DNA of 64,000 nucleotides, taken from JACKJK01 sp046159835. GTDB lineage: Bacteria > Pseudomonadota > Alphaproteobacteria > Rhizobiales > Tepidamorphaceae. The notes under the pieces were generated by a model, which did no database searches, was not told where the DNA came from, and was given only the letters and a program-made list of their open reading frames with translations. A program made the translations under genes and the position numbers. The stretch is from positions 1-64,000 of the forward strand of contig NZ_JBJXCY010000002.1 of assembly GCF_046159835.1 (NCBI RefSeq), in the 5' to 3' direction. Positions 1-7,949 of the stretch are shown here, one piece after another (positions within the stretch are counted from its first letter, which is position 1; the number at the start of each line of letters is the position of its first letter).

Positions 1-1158
1 GCGATTGCTTCAGCACAATCCGGAGACCGGCTGCTACTGGCTGCCGGCCTCCACTCAGGCCCCGTCCTCGTCGACAAGTCGCTGTCACTGATCGGCGAGG
101 ATGGTGCCCACATCGATGCCGGCGGCACGGGGTCCGTCATTCTGGTCGATGCAGCCGATGTGTTCATCGAGAACCTGCAGATCACCGGGTCCGGCAGTTC
201 ACACGAAGAGATCGATTCCGGCGTCAAGCTGACGAAGAAGGCTGCACGTGCCGTGGTCCGCAACAATGTTCTGATCGGCAACCTTTATGGTGTCGACATT
301 CATGGCGCCCGCGACACCCGCATTATCGGCAATGAAATCACCGGTCGCGATGACCACCGCATGAACCGCCGCGGCAATGGCGTCTATGTCTGGAATGCTC
401 CGGGTTCTACCGTCGAGAACAACAGCTTCGAGCTTGGCCGCGACGGCATTTTCGTCAACACCAGCCGCAAGAACACATTCTCCGGAAACCGTTTCGAGAA
501 CCTGCGCTTTGCGGTCCACTACATGCATGCCCACGACAGCGTCGTGGCCGGCAATATCTCGATCGGCAATCACCTCGGTTACGCGATCATGTTCAGCGAC
601 CGGGTGACGATCCGCGACAATATTTCGATCCGCGATAGCCAACACGGCATCATGCTGAATTACGCCAACAACTCCATTGTGGAGGGCAACGCGGTCATCG
701 GTGGTGGGGAGAAGTGCCTCTTCGTCTACAACGCCAACAAGAACATCATGCGCGGCAACCGGTTCGAAGCATGCCCCATCGGCGTTCACTTCACCGGCGG
801 TTCGGCACGCAACGAAATCACCGGCAACGCATTCGTCGGCAACCGCACCCAGATCAAGTTCGTCTCCACCCGCAGCCATGTCTGGTCCGGCAATTACTGG
901 AGCGACCACGCGGCCTACGACATTAACGGCGACGGTATCGCCGACCAGCCTTTCCGGCCAAACGATGCCATCGACCGCATTCTTTGGACCCAGCCGTCCG
1001 CGAAGCTGCTGGTCGGCAGCCCGGCGGTGCAATTGATCCGCTGGGCGCAGAAGAATTTCCCCGCATTGCTCCCTGGTGGCGTCGTCGACGACAAGCCGCT
1101 GATGAAACCGCACGCGTTGCCGGAGTTTGCACGCCGATGGAAGGCCAGCACGAAATGA
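1..1158 (+). CDS. nosD: NosD, nitrous oxide reductase copper-site maturation protein (5' end missing)
   Basis: The reading frame is open from base 1, so the N-terminus, including any signal peptide, lies outside the window; 385 residues are present. The protein is a string of short right-handed beta-helix turns of the CASH/NosD type, with many N-x-I/F steps such as NEITGR, NNSFELG and GNRFENL. NosD is a periplasmic protein that works with the NosFY ABC transporter to build the copper-sulfur site of nitrous oxide reductase. Its stop overlaps the nosF start by ATGA, the first of four such overlaps in nosDFYLX. nosZ and nosR are expected to the left of the window. Confidence 0.93.
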   Translation, partial: AIASAQSGDRLLLAAGLHSGPVLVDKSLSLIGEDGAHIDAGGTGSVILVDAADVFIENLQITGSGSSHEEIDSGVKLTKKAARAVVRNNVLIGNLYGVDIHGARDTRIIGNEITGRDDHRMNRRGNGVYVWNAPGSTVENNSFELGRDGIFVNTSRKNTFSGNRFENLRFAVHYMHAHDSVVAGNISIGNHLGYAIMFSDRVTIRDNISIRDSQHGIMLNYANNSIVEGNAVIGGGEKCLFVYNANKNIMRGNRFEACPIGVHFTGGSARNEITGNAFVGNRTQIKFVSTRSHVWSGNYWSDHAAYDINGDGIADQPFRPNDAIDRILWTQPSAKLLVGSPAVQLIRWAQKNFPALLPGGVVDDKPLMKPHALPEFARRWKASTK

Positions 1159-2066
1159 ACGCTTCAGTCGATATCAGTTCGGTCAGCAAGTCCTTCGGGG
1201 CCGTCCATGCCCTGGAGCGGGTTTCGCTCTCGGTCGCGCCCGGCGAGACGCTGGCGCTGCTCGGCCACAATGGCGCGGGCAAGACGACCCTGTTCCGCAT
1301 ACTGCTCGGCTTCATCGAGCCGGACAGCGGTGAAGCGCAAATCGGCAGCCTGAAAGCCGGCAGCCGGCAGGCCCGGCACATGATCTCCTATCTGCCGGAA
1401 AACGTCGCCTTTCCCAAGACGCTGACAGGCCGAGAAGTGGTCGAGCTTTATGCCGTTCTGAAAGGTTCCACAAAAATCGAGGCCGGACAGGCGCTTGAGA
1501 AAGTGGGTTTGGCGGAAGCGGCTTCACGGCGCTGCGGCACTTATTCCAAGGGCATGCGCCAGCGTCTCGGCCTTGCCCAGGCGATTGTCGGAAATCCGGG
1601 CATCCTGTTGCTGGACGAGCCGACTTCCGGCCTCGACCCGCTGTCGCGCCAGGATTTCTATCAATTGATCGCCGATCTGGCGGACAAGGGCACCTCGGTG
1701 CTGCTGTCTTCCCATGGCTTGAGTGAACTGGAAGCCCGAGCCAGCCGCGTCGCGATCTTGCGCAAGGGTAAGCTGGTTGCCGATGGTCCGCTCAACATAT
1801 TGCAACGCGACGCAAGGCTGCCCACCCGCATCCGTGTGAAGACCGCTCCCGCCGATGTGGAGACGCTGCACCGCGAGTTTGGCGGACGGCGCATCAATGG
1901 CGCTTCGGTCGAGGTGACCTGCGAGCCGGACGAGAAAATGGCGATCCTAGCCGCCATTCATGAGCGTCCCGGCGAAATTGCCGATATCGAGGTGATCCCG
2001 CCGAGCCTAGATGAGGTCTACCGGCACTACTCCGCCTGCGACCCTGAGAAGGAGGCCCGGTCATGA
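1155..2066 (+). CDS. nosF: NosF, ABC transporter ATPase for nitrous oxide reductase maturation
   Basis: 303 residues. Walker A GHNGAGKTT lies at about 37-45, the signature loop is the variant YSKGMRQR seen in NosF-type ATPases, and Walker B is ILLLDEPTSGLDP. I chose the ATG at 1155 because it overlaps the nosD stop (ATGA) and gives a normal N-terminus; the frame is open further upstream but only as nosD shadow. NosF energises the NosY permease at the cytoplasmic membrane, supplying what NosD needs to assemble the copper-sulfur centre. Its stop overlaps the nosY start. Confidence 0.95.
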   Translation: MNASVDISSVSKSFGAVHALERVSLSVAPGETLALLGHNGAGKTTLFRILLGFIEPDSGEAQIGSLKAGSRQARHMISYLPENVAFPKTLTGREVVELYAVLKGSTKIEAGQALEKVGLAEAASRRCGTYSKGMRQRLGLAQAIVGNPGILLLDEPTSGLDPLSRQDFYQLIADLADKGTSVLLSSHGLSELEARASRVAILRKGKLVADGPLNILQRDARLPTRIRVKTAPADVETLHREFGGRRINGASVEVTCEPDEKMAILAAIHERPGEIADIEVIPPSLDEVYRHYSACDPEKEARS

Positions 2067-2893
2067 ATGCGCTTCTCGCCATTGCGTGCACGGAAGCCCG
2101 CCTCGGTTTCCGCAACAGTTGGGTGCTGCTGTCGACGGTAATCCTGACCGTCTTTGCGGTACTGCTAGTGCTGCTCGGTAGCGGCGCTTCGGGTCAGGTC
2201 GATGCGCCGCTTCTCAGCGTTTCCATCGCCAGCCTGTCGACCCTGTCGGTCTACCTCATTCCGCTGATCGCGCTGCTGCTGTCATTCGATGCAATCGCCG
2301 GCGAGATAGATCGCGGAACGCTTCAACTCGTGCTGGCGACACCGATCCCGCGCTGGCAGTTGCTGGCCGGCAAGTTCATAGGGCATCTGGCAGTGCTCGC
2401 CATCGCGATCATTGTCAGTTCCGGTGTCGCCGCCGGTCTCGCGATTGCACTCGATGATTATGCAGGTGCGCGACCGCTTGGCGATCTGGCGGCGCTAACG
2501 GCCACGAGCATCCTGCTCGGTGCTGTCTTTATTGCGATTGGCTATGTGGCCAGCGCCAGCGTGCGCCAGACGGGCACGGCGGCAGCACTCGCCGTCGGCA
2601 TCTGGCTCGCCGCCGTCGTTCTCTACGATCTGGCGCTTCTCGGCGGCCTGCTTGCCAGTGGCGAGGGCGTGTTCGCACGCTCGGTCTTCCCCTGGCTCCT
2701 GCTGGTCAATCCGGCTGATGCCTTCCGTCTGTTCAACATGAGCGCAGCCGATGCCTCTCTCTTGCAGAACGGCCTTGGCTCGGTGTCCGGCAGTCCGCTG
2801 GCGCATAGCGCATGGGTGCTCGTCAGCCCGCTTGCCTGGACGCTTGCCGCCATCTCCTTCGCTGTTCTCCTGCTGAAAAGGGTCCGGCCATGA
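2063..2893 (+). CDS. nosY: NosY, ABC-2 type permease of the nos maturation transporter
   Basis: 276 residues with about six hydrophobic segments spread over the whole length, the size and pattern of NosY (ABC-2 permease family). The motif EIDRGTLQLVLATPIPRWQL after the second membrane segment is typical of ABC-2 permeases coupled to NosF-like ATPases. It starts inside the nosF stop and ends inside the nosL start (both ATGA), so the three products are probably made in fixed ratio. The role is inferred from family and position: membrane component of NosDFY. Confidence 0.94.
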   Translation: MNALLAIACTEARLGFRNSWVLLSTVILTVFAVLLVLLGSGASGQVDAPLLSVSIASLSTLSVYLIPLIALLLSFDAIAGEIDRGTLQLVLATPIPRWQLLAGKFIGHLAVLAIAIIVSSGVAAGLAIALDDYAGARPLGDLAALTATSILLGAVFIAIGYVASASVRQTGTAAALAVGIWLAAVVLYDLALLGGLLASGEGVFARSVFPWLLLVNPADAFRLFNMSAADASLLQNGLGSVSGSPLAHSAWVLVSPLAWTLAAISFAVLLLKRVRP

Positions 2894-3456
2894 AACGCAC
2901 TCTGTTCGCTATAGCTCTCTTCACCGTCACAGCGGCCCTTGGCGGCTGTTCCGAGGAAGAACAGAGCGCCGCCCTGCCCGCTCCGGTCGCCATGACCGAG
3001 GAAGCCGTCGGCCACTACTGCAATATGACCGTACTCGAACACGAAGGGCCTAAGGCGCAGATCCATCTGAAGGGATACGAGCACCCGGTCTGGTTCACAC
3101 AGGTGCGCGATGCGGTGGCCTTTCTCAGGTCGCCGGAAGAACTGGCAGAAGCCGTAGTCACCTATGTGCACGACATGTCAAAAGCAGATAGCTGGGCGCA
3201 TCCTGGCGACGGTGCATGGATCAATGCCGAAGATGCGCTCTACGTCATTGAAAGTACTCGAAAGGGCGGCATGAGCGCGCCGGAGGCAATACCGTTCGGC
3301 ACGATGCAGGCCGCTGAAAAATTCATCGCCGAGAATGGCGGGCGCGCGGTGCACCTGGCCGAGATTCCCGACACTTACGTGTTGGGACCTGTCGACCTAA
3401 CCTCCGTCAATGAAGAAGAAACGAACGCTCACGCGCATATGGGTTCAATGCAATGA
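2890..3456 (+). CDS. nosL: NosL, copper(I)-binding lipoprotein chaperone
   Basis: 188 residues. A short signal peptide ends in a lipobox (LGGC) with Cys20 as the lipidation site, so the protein should sit on the outer face of a membrane in the periplasm. The copper motif C44-N45-M46 is present, followed by the conserved WFTQVRDAVAFLRSPEE and YVHDMSKADSW segments of NosL. NosL delivers Cu(I) to nitrous oxide reductase. I start at ATG 2890, which overlaps the nosY stop; longer upstream starts lie within nosY. The tail has an HAHMGSM stretch that could also bind metal (inference). Confidence 0.94.
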   Translation: MKRTLFAIALFTVTAALGGCSEEEQSAALPAPVAMTEEAVGHYCNMTVLEHEGPKAQIHLKGYEHPVWFTQVRDAVAFLRSPEELAEAVVTYVHDMSKADSWAHPGDGAWINAEDALYVIESTRKGGMSAPEAIPFGTMQAAEKFIAENGGRAVHLAEIPDTYVLGPVDLTSVNEEETNAHAHMGSMQ

Positions 3457-4397
3457 CCATCACCCGCAGACGTTTCATCGCAATCTCCGCTGCCACCGCC
3501 GCCTGCGGCATATCTGGCATCTCCACCGCTGCAGCCTCAACGCAGCAATGGCAGGGTGTGGCACTTGGTGCTCATGCGCAGATCCGGCTTGGCGGGCTGG
3601 AGGCATCGCGGGCGCAAAAGCTGCTCATCGCGGTTCGCAACGAGATCTCGCGGCTCGAGGACCTCTTCAGCCTTCACCGCCCGCAAAGCGCGCTCTGCCG
3701 ATTGAACGCAGACGGGTTCCTTGCGGAGCCTGCGCCCGACCTGCTGGCGCTGGCGAGCCAGGTTTCGGCTGCCAATTCACTCAGCGAAGGGATTTTCGAC
3801 CCGACCGTTCAACCCCTCTGGCAGACCTATGCCAAGGCCGGCGGGAAACCGAATGAGGACGCGCTTGCGCACGCCAGAAAGCTTGCTGGGTGGCACAAGG
3901 TCGCCGTGGATGTGGATCGCATCGTCTTGCCCGTCGGCGCCGCCCTCACATTCAATGGCATCGCCCAGGGCTTCGTGACCGACCGGATCGCCGACTACCT
4001 CCGCCGCAACGGCTTGAGCGAGGCGCTCGTCGAAGTCGGAGAAATCAGCGCAATCGGCGCGCCTTTGTACACGCGCGGTTGGCCTGTACATCTCGGCAAC
4101 ACCGATGGCCCTGCAGTGCGATTGCGCGATCGCGCAATCGCCACCAGCGCCCCTTCCGGAACGGTTTTCAGCGCCGATGGCGAGAGCCATCTCATCGATC
4201 CCGTTTCCGGTAAGCCGGCAACCTCCGACTGGCAACGCACGACTGTGGTTCACAAGTCCGCTGCCATGGCAGATGCACTGTCGACCGCTGCCGCTCTGAT
4301 GCCGCTGGAAGCTGTGGAGCGGATGATCAAGTCCAGCGGCAATGCTGCGTTCATCGGCCAGCATGCCCGGCTCGGCGAAGTTCGGTTCGAAGTCTAA
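3453..4397 (+). CDS. nosX: NosX, ApbE-type FMN transferase of the nos cluster
   Basis: 314 residues. The N-terminus carries a twin-arginine signal (RRRFI at 5-9) followed by a hydrophobic Ala-rich stretch, so the protein should be exported folded through Tat. The body is an ApbE/RnfF fold: FDPTVQPLW, FNGIAQGFVTDRIADYL, HLIDPVSGKPAT and MADALSTAA match the family's flavin and metal-binding blocks. NosX is known as the periplasmic flavin transferase that flavinylates NosR. It is last in nosDFYLX (ATGA overlap with nosL) and meets nnrS tail to tail with only 12 bases between. Confidence 0.92.
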   Translation: MTITRRRFIAISAATAACGISGISTAAASTQQWQGVALGAHAQIRLGGLEASRAQKLLIAVRNEISRLEDLFSLHRPQSALCRLNADGFLAEPAPDLLALASQVSAANSLSEGIFDPTVQPLWQTYAKAGGKPNEDALAHARKLAGWHKVAVDVDRIVLPVGAALTFNGIAQGFVTDRIADYLRRNGLSEALVEVGEISAIGAPLYTRGWPVHLGNTDGPAVRLRDRAIATSAPSGTVFSADGESHLIDPVSGKPATSDWQRTTVVHKSAAMADALSTAAALMPLEAVERMIKSSGNAAFIGQHARLGEVRFEV

Positions 4398-4409
4398 GAA
4401 CCTCTGCCG

Positions 4410-5591
4410 TCACGATCCGCGCAGCCGTGACAGCGCGGGGCCAAGCGTGACGGCGAATGCGGCATACGCAACGATCCAGGACGTTGCCGCCAAATAGAGC
4501 AGTTCGACATAAGCCGCGGGCGCATATTCTGCAGAGAGCCGAGCAACAGTCGCCAGAAGAATTGCCGCGAAAGCCAGCTTGCCGCCTGCCCCCGCCCGCA
4601 GCTCCTGACCGGTGTGCCCGCGTGCCGCGCGCACCATGACGGCGAGCGTCATTGTGCCGAACGCACCGACCCCGAGCAAATGATAAGGTACCGCAGGAGG
4701 CATGGCTTCCGGCGCCAGAATGGTCATGCCCAGCGCCATCATGCCCACAGACAGCAGGGCGTAGGCCGCGTGCAGGATCCACACGAGCGGATCACGCAGA
4801 GTGCGATATCCGGCCCAGCGCGCGAGACGAAGCAATTGCATGGCCCCTGACGTGACAAGCAACAGCGCAGTCACCGTCATTTCCGGCAGCACAATCCAAC
4901 CAGCAAGCGCCAGGCTCGTCACACCGATTGCCAACTTGTCGAACGGCCCGAATGACGCAGGCAAACGTCCGGGGTTTTCCCGCACCAGCCAGTTGCGGGT
5001 GAAGCTCGGTACAATGCGCCCGCCAATAATGACAGTGAGAAGCGTGGCTGCGGCAAAGGCCATGCGTCGCGCCAGAAGTGTGTCGTCCGCGAACACCGCT
5101 TGCCAGTGAAACAGTGCATTCGCACCCGTGAGTATGCCGAGCGGAATGAGAACTTTCAGGTTGCGCCAGTTGCCGCCTGATACGATTTCACGCGCGATAA
5201 CGAGCGCGACGGCTATAAGGAAAGCACAATCGGCCATCATTGCTGCCTGCCAGCCGATCCATTGCGACATCAGCACCGCCAGCCTGCCCGCAATCCAGAG
5301 AGCAACCAGAATTATGAGCCCGGCGCCCTGCAACGGCATGCGTCCGGTCCAGTTGGGAACTGCGGTAAACAGAAATCCGGTGATGATCGCCGGCAGGAAG
5401 CCAAACAGCAGCTCATGCACATGCCATTCGACAGGCGCGAAATGCGTCGGCAAGATGATATTGCCGAACCATGCAGGCAACCAGAACGCAATCGACGCTG
5501 CGGCGTAGATGGCACCGGCAAGAAAGAAGGGCCTGAAGCCGTAGCTGAAAAGGGCCGGACCTGTATAGCCGCGCGTACGTGGGATGGACAT
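4410..5591 (-). CDS. nnrS: NnrS family haem-copper membrane protein
   Basis: 393 residues, about twelve hydrophobic segments. Family hallmarks of NnrS are visible: ALFSYGFRPFFLAGAIYA near the N-terminus, HVHELLFGFLPAIITGFLFTAVPNWTGR, and ARWAGYRTLRDPLVWILHAAY. Several histidines in membrane segments could ligate haem and copper. NnrS proteins are expressed with nitric oxide metabolism and help cells tolerate NO; the biochemical reaction is not settled. The gene is divergent from the Crp/Fnr-type regulator, the standard nnrS-nnrR layout, and has a TTGC-N6-GCAA box 61-74 bases upstream of its start, the right distance for class II activation. Confidence 0.93.
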   Translation of the reverse strand: MSIPRTRGYTGPALFSYGFRPFFLAGAIYAAASIAFWLPAWFGNIILPTHFAPVEWHVHELLFGFLPAIITGFLFTAVPNWTGRMPLQGAGLIILVALWIAGRLAVLMSQWIGWQAAMMADCAFLIAVALVIAREIVSGGNWRNLKVLIPLGILTGANALFHWQAVFADDTLLARRMAFAAATLLTVIIGGRIVPSFTRNWLVRENPGRLPASFGPFDKLAIGVTSLALAGWIVLPEMTVTALLLVTSGAMQLLRLARWAGYRTLRDPLVWILHAAYALLSVGMMALGMTILAPEAMPPAVPYHLLGVGAFGTMTLAVMVRAARGHTGQELRAGAGGKLAFAAILLATVARLSAEYAPAAYVELLYLAATSWIVAYAAFAVTLGPALSRLRGS

Positions 5592-5651
5592 GGTTTGGTT
5601 CCAAATACTGGACTAGGCTTCCAGACCTTATGACCAAGCGCGGTTCTCTCT

Positions 5652-5665
5652 TTGCAGTTGAGCAA
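5652..5665. promoter_or_regulatory. NnrR/DNR-type operator between nnrS and nnrR
   Basis: TTGCAGTTGAGCAA is a TTGC-N6-GCAA inverted repeat of the Crp/Fnr superfamily. Its centre is 67 bases upstream of the nnrS start. If it acts at -41.5 the transcript would begin near 5617, leaving a leader of about 26 bases, with a plausible -10 (TAAGGT on the minus strand, 5625-5630). It ends 14 bases before the nnrR start, so binding there could also repress nnrR. Which regulator binds is inferred from the neighbouring gene. Confidence 0.7.
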
Positions 5666-5679
5666 GCTCTGAAGGAAAC

Positions 5680-6378
5680 ATGCTTCAAAAACTCGATGTG
5701 TCCCTGATCCGGGATCTGCCACCGTTCCGCGATTTGGACGAAAATGCCCTGGGTGAGCTCTTGATGCATGCCCGTTCCCACCGGATATCAAAGGACGCGA
5801 ATATCTTTTCCCAAGGGCAGTCGGCGCAGGAATTTTTTCTGCTGCTGGATGGGCATCTGCGCGTCGTCAAGTTGACCCCCCAGGGCGAACAGTTCGTTCC
5901 GCGCTACATTTCCGCGGGAGAATTGTTCGGAATCGCAGTGGCGCTTGGCCTTGACGAATATCCAGCGACTGCGGTGGCTGCACGTGATTGCGTCGTGCTG
6001 TCCTGGCCCAATTCGCTGTGGTCGAACCTGATACAGCGGCATCCGACATTTGCGACCAATACCTACGCAATGGTCGGCCAGCGCCTTTCGGAAACCCAGC
6101 AGCAACTTGCGGCATTGGCGACCGAGTGCGTCGAGCAACGTGTGGCGCACGCAATTCTCAAACTGGCAAATCAGACCGGAAGGAAAACCGAAGACGGCAT
6201 TGTCATCGACTTCCCGGTTACGCGTGAGGACATCTCGGATATGACCGGGACGACGCTTCATACGGTGTCCCGTCTTTTGAGCGCATGGGAAACGGCTGGA
6301 TGGGTGAAATCCGGTCGCAAGCAGATCACCCTGACTGACGGCCATAGGCTGGTGATGATTGCAAGCGGCAAAAAGTAG
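5680..6378 (+). CDS. nnrR: Crp/Fnr family regulator, NnrR/DNR type
   Basis: 232 residues: cyclic-nucleotide-binding-like beta barrel (about 10-125), long dimer helix, C-terminal winged helix-turn-helix (about 170-215) with TREDISDMTG and recognition helix TLHTVSRLLSAWE. There is no N-terminal cysteine cluster, so it is not an oxygen-sensing Fnr; absence of the cluster together with nnrS next door points to an NO-responsive NnrR/DNR regulator. The ATG at 5680 has AAGGAAAC just upstream. It probably activates nnrS, the DUF1858 gene and the nos genes in low oxygen with nitrogen oxides present (inference). Confidence 0.85.
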   Translation: MLQKLDVSLIRDLPPFRDLDENALGELLMHARSHRISKDANIFSQGQSAQEFFLLLDGHLRVVKLTPQGEQFVPRYISAGELFGIAVALGLDEYPATAVAARDCVVLSWPNSLWSNLIQRHPTFATNTYAMVGQRLSETQQQLAALATECVEQRVAHAILKLANQTGRKTEDGIVIDFPVTREDISDMTGTTLHTVSRLLSAWETAGWVKSGRKQITLTDGHRLVMIASGKK

Positions 6379-6390
6379 CCGGAAGTGAGT

Positions 6391-6642
6391 TCATCGACGC
6401 TGCGATCTTTCGATCGCCTCGGCAATCTCTTCGAACAGCGCGTCGGGATCCAGGCCGTGCTCGCGCGCGGCATCCCCAGTGTCATGGAAAGAAGCCAGCA
6501 GGCAACCTACACACAACATGCGATTCCGGTTCATGACGGCGATCACTTCAGGATGCCCGGTCAGCAATTCATCCATTTTCGTGCTGGGTGAAATTGTTCC
6601 AGATCGCCTTTTCCGAGTGGCCATCAACGCTTCCGGCATCAT
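6391..6642 (-). CDS. DUF1858 domain protein
   Basis: 83 residues, or 77-82 if one of the later methionines is used (M2 or M7). The body MDELLTGHPEVIAVMNRNRM-LCVGC is the DUF1858 pattern, including the paired cysteines C-x-x-C and the following helix DAAREHGLDPDALFEEIAEAIE. These short proteins are common beside nitrogen-oxide and hybrid-cluster genes and may bind metal or an iron-sulfur centre; no activity is established. The gene meets nnrR tail to tail, and a perfect TTGC-N6-GCAA palindrome lies 51-64 bases upstream, so it likely belongs to the same NO regulon. Confidence 0.85.
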   Translation of the reverse strand: MMPEALMATRKRRSGTISPSTKMDELLTGHPEVIAVMNRNRMLCVGCLLASFHDTGDAAREHGLDPDALFEEIAEAIERSQRR

Positions 6643-6692
6643 CCACGCCTTTTAGAGATGCGGAAATGTAACCGGGCTCGCGCTATCGCTCA

Positions 6693-6706
6693 TTGCATTA
6701 ATGCAA
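6693..6706. promoter_or_regulatory. Perfect NnrR/DNR-type palindrome upstream of the DUF1858 gene
   Basis: TTGCATTAATGCAA is a perfect 14-base palindrome with the same TTGC/GCAA half-sites as the box at 5652-5665. Its centre is 57 bases before the start at 6642; activation at -41.5 would place the transcript start near 6658 with a leader of about 16 bases. Two boxes with identical half-sites within 1.1 kb of an NnrR-type gene support one shared regulator. Confidence 0.72.
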
Positions 6707-6898
6707 ACAGCTACATGGCAATCGAGTGAGCTAGATGGCCATATTCTAGGAAGGGTTCCTCCAAACAAGCAGGGCTTGCGTGCGGCGCATCGTGCAGCAC
6801 GCATCTATCGTGTACCGCTTGCAAGGTGACCTACTAGCGAAGCGTCGGGAGCTCGCCCGCCCGTGTGGGAAAGGTCCGGAATACGGTCCCTAAACGCA

Positions 6899-6923
6899 TG
6901 AGGCGCGCTAATTGCGCGCCTCA
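6899..6923. repeat. Strong inverted repeat after the island HTH gene; rest of 6643-6957 has no gene
   Basis: TGAGGCGCGC / GCGCGCCTCA is a 10-bp perfect stem with a 5-base loop (TAATT). It lies 35 bases past the stop of the minus-strand HTH gene. Neither side carries a run of T, so it is not a textbook intrinsic terminator but may stop or protect the transcript. In the remainder of 6643-6957 I see only the operator at 6693-6706, no gene and no tRNA. Confidence 0.5.
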
Positions 6924-6957
6924 CACAGTCTTGTCAGCCAGACAGGTCTGCACCAGC

Positions 6958-7581
6958 TCATGCGGTCGGCGGATCGATCCTCGGGAACCACCACCCCCGC
7001 GCGCAAAGCCCTCCAACGTTCAAGTTTGTTGGCGGGTATCGGCGGCCCTCTCGCTTCAAGCGGTGGTCATCCCACGCCTGCTTGGCGGCAGAGCCTTCTC
7101 GTAGGAAGAAGGGCTTACCCGGCTTTTCAGGTTCGTGGAACACGTCGTCGCCGAGCCAGCCGGCGCTAGTTGATGATTCCTGATGATTATCAGGACTCAC
7201 GGTGACACTTGATTTGGGTCTCGGTGAGTCATTGGACTGATCACCAAGATCGTCCACGTCATCATCCTGATCGGCGGATTCTACCTCTCGTTCGGCAGCC
7301 TCATTGGCCAGCTTCGCCAGATTGATCCGGTACGTCGTGCCAATCGTGAAATGCGACGACCGCCGACGCTTCTTGCGGGAGATATACCCAGCCTTCTCGA
7401 GTTCAACGAGTGACCGACGAACGGAGGGCAGGCTGAAACCTGTGTCTGCCGCAATGGTTCGCTGCCTCGGCCAGCAAACGCCCTTCTCGTCTGCGCGGTC
7501 GCACAGGTACGTGAGTGTGACCTTTATCCGAGCAGGCCGGAAACGGAGTTTCAAAGCAAGGTTGCGCAGCCGATTACTCAT
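6958..7581 (-). CDS. Helix-turn-helix protein of an integrated element
   Basis: 207 residues starting at ATG 7581, which has GGGGAGAAACTGCC as ribosome binding site and overlaps the upstream excisionase-like gene by 8 bases. Residues about 20-75 form a winged helix (KVTLTYLCDRADEKGVCWP, RTIAADTGFSLPSVRRSLVE, LEKAGYISRKKRR) like the HTH_36 domains of plasmid and phage replication or control proteins. The middle is acidic (DQDDDVDDLGDQ) and the end is Trp/Gly-rich and unrecognised. It probably controls or initiates element replication or excision; this is inference from domain and context. The frame is open further upstream, but that part is shadow of the neighbouring gene. Confidence 0.75.
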   Translation of the reverse strand: MSNRLRNLALKLRFRPARIKVTLTYLCDRADEKGVCWPRQRTIAADTGFSLPSVRRSLVELEKAGYISRKKRRRSSHFTIGTTYRINLAKLANEAAEREVESADQDDDVDDLGDQSNDSPRPKSSVTVSPDNHQESSTSAGWLGDDVFHEPEKPGKPFFLREGSAAKQAWDDHRLKREGRRYPPTNLNVGGLCARGWWFPRIDPPTA

Positions 7582-7819
7582 GGCAGTTTCTCCCCTGATC
7601 CGGGAAAGCGCCAACGGAAGCCGTGGATGACGCCTTCCGGCTGGCGAGCCATTCCTCGAGATCTGCGCGCTTGTACCGGACGCTTCGACCGATCTTGTAA
7701 AACTCCGGGCCGCCGCCGCGCAGTCGCCAGGATTGCAACGTTCGGACGGGCAAGCCGAGCAGTTCGGCGACCTGGCCCTCCTTGAGATAAGTGTCAGAAT
7801 TTGAAGTTGGTGAGTGCAT
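7574..7819 (-). CDS. AlpA/MerR-like excisionase-type DNA-binding protein
   Basis: 81 residues. YLKEGQVAELLGLPVRTLQS followed by WRLRGGGPEFYKIGRSVRYKRADLEEWLASRK is the HTH_17 excisionase/AlpA pattern: a winged helix whose wing carries the aromatic-basic RSVRY segment. Such proteins act as recombination directionality factors or activators of integrase genes in islands. It overlaps the next HTH gene by 8 bases and lies in the same direction as the integrase, 130 bases beyond the intervening unknown gene. Confidence 0.8.
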   Translation of the reverse strand: MHSPTSNSDTYLKEGQVAELLGLPVRTLQSWRLRGGGPEFYKIGRSVRYKRADLEEWLASRKASSTASVGAFPDQGRNCHE

Positions 7820-7949
7820 TTGAGCTTTCTCCCGTACGTGTTGAGAGAGAGCACAAAAGGAAATCGAGCACTGGCGATCGTCAGATGTTTTTAGGAAGAA
7901 TTCCGATCAAAACCGTCCGAAAATTCTCCGGTACACGATAGGCTGCACG

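Noticed and set aside
199..1113. Long minus-strand frame opposite nosD
   Set aside because: It is a codon-bias shadow of nosD: Val/Asp-rich, no ribosome site, and fully inside a well-supported gene.
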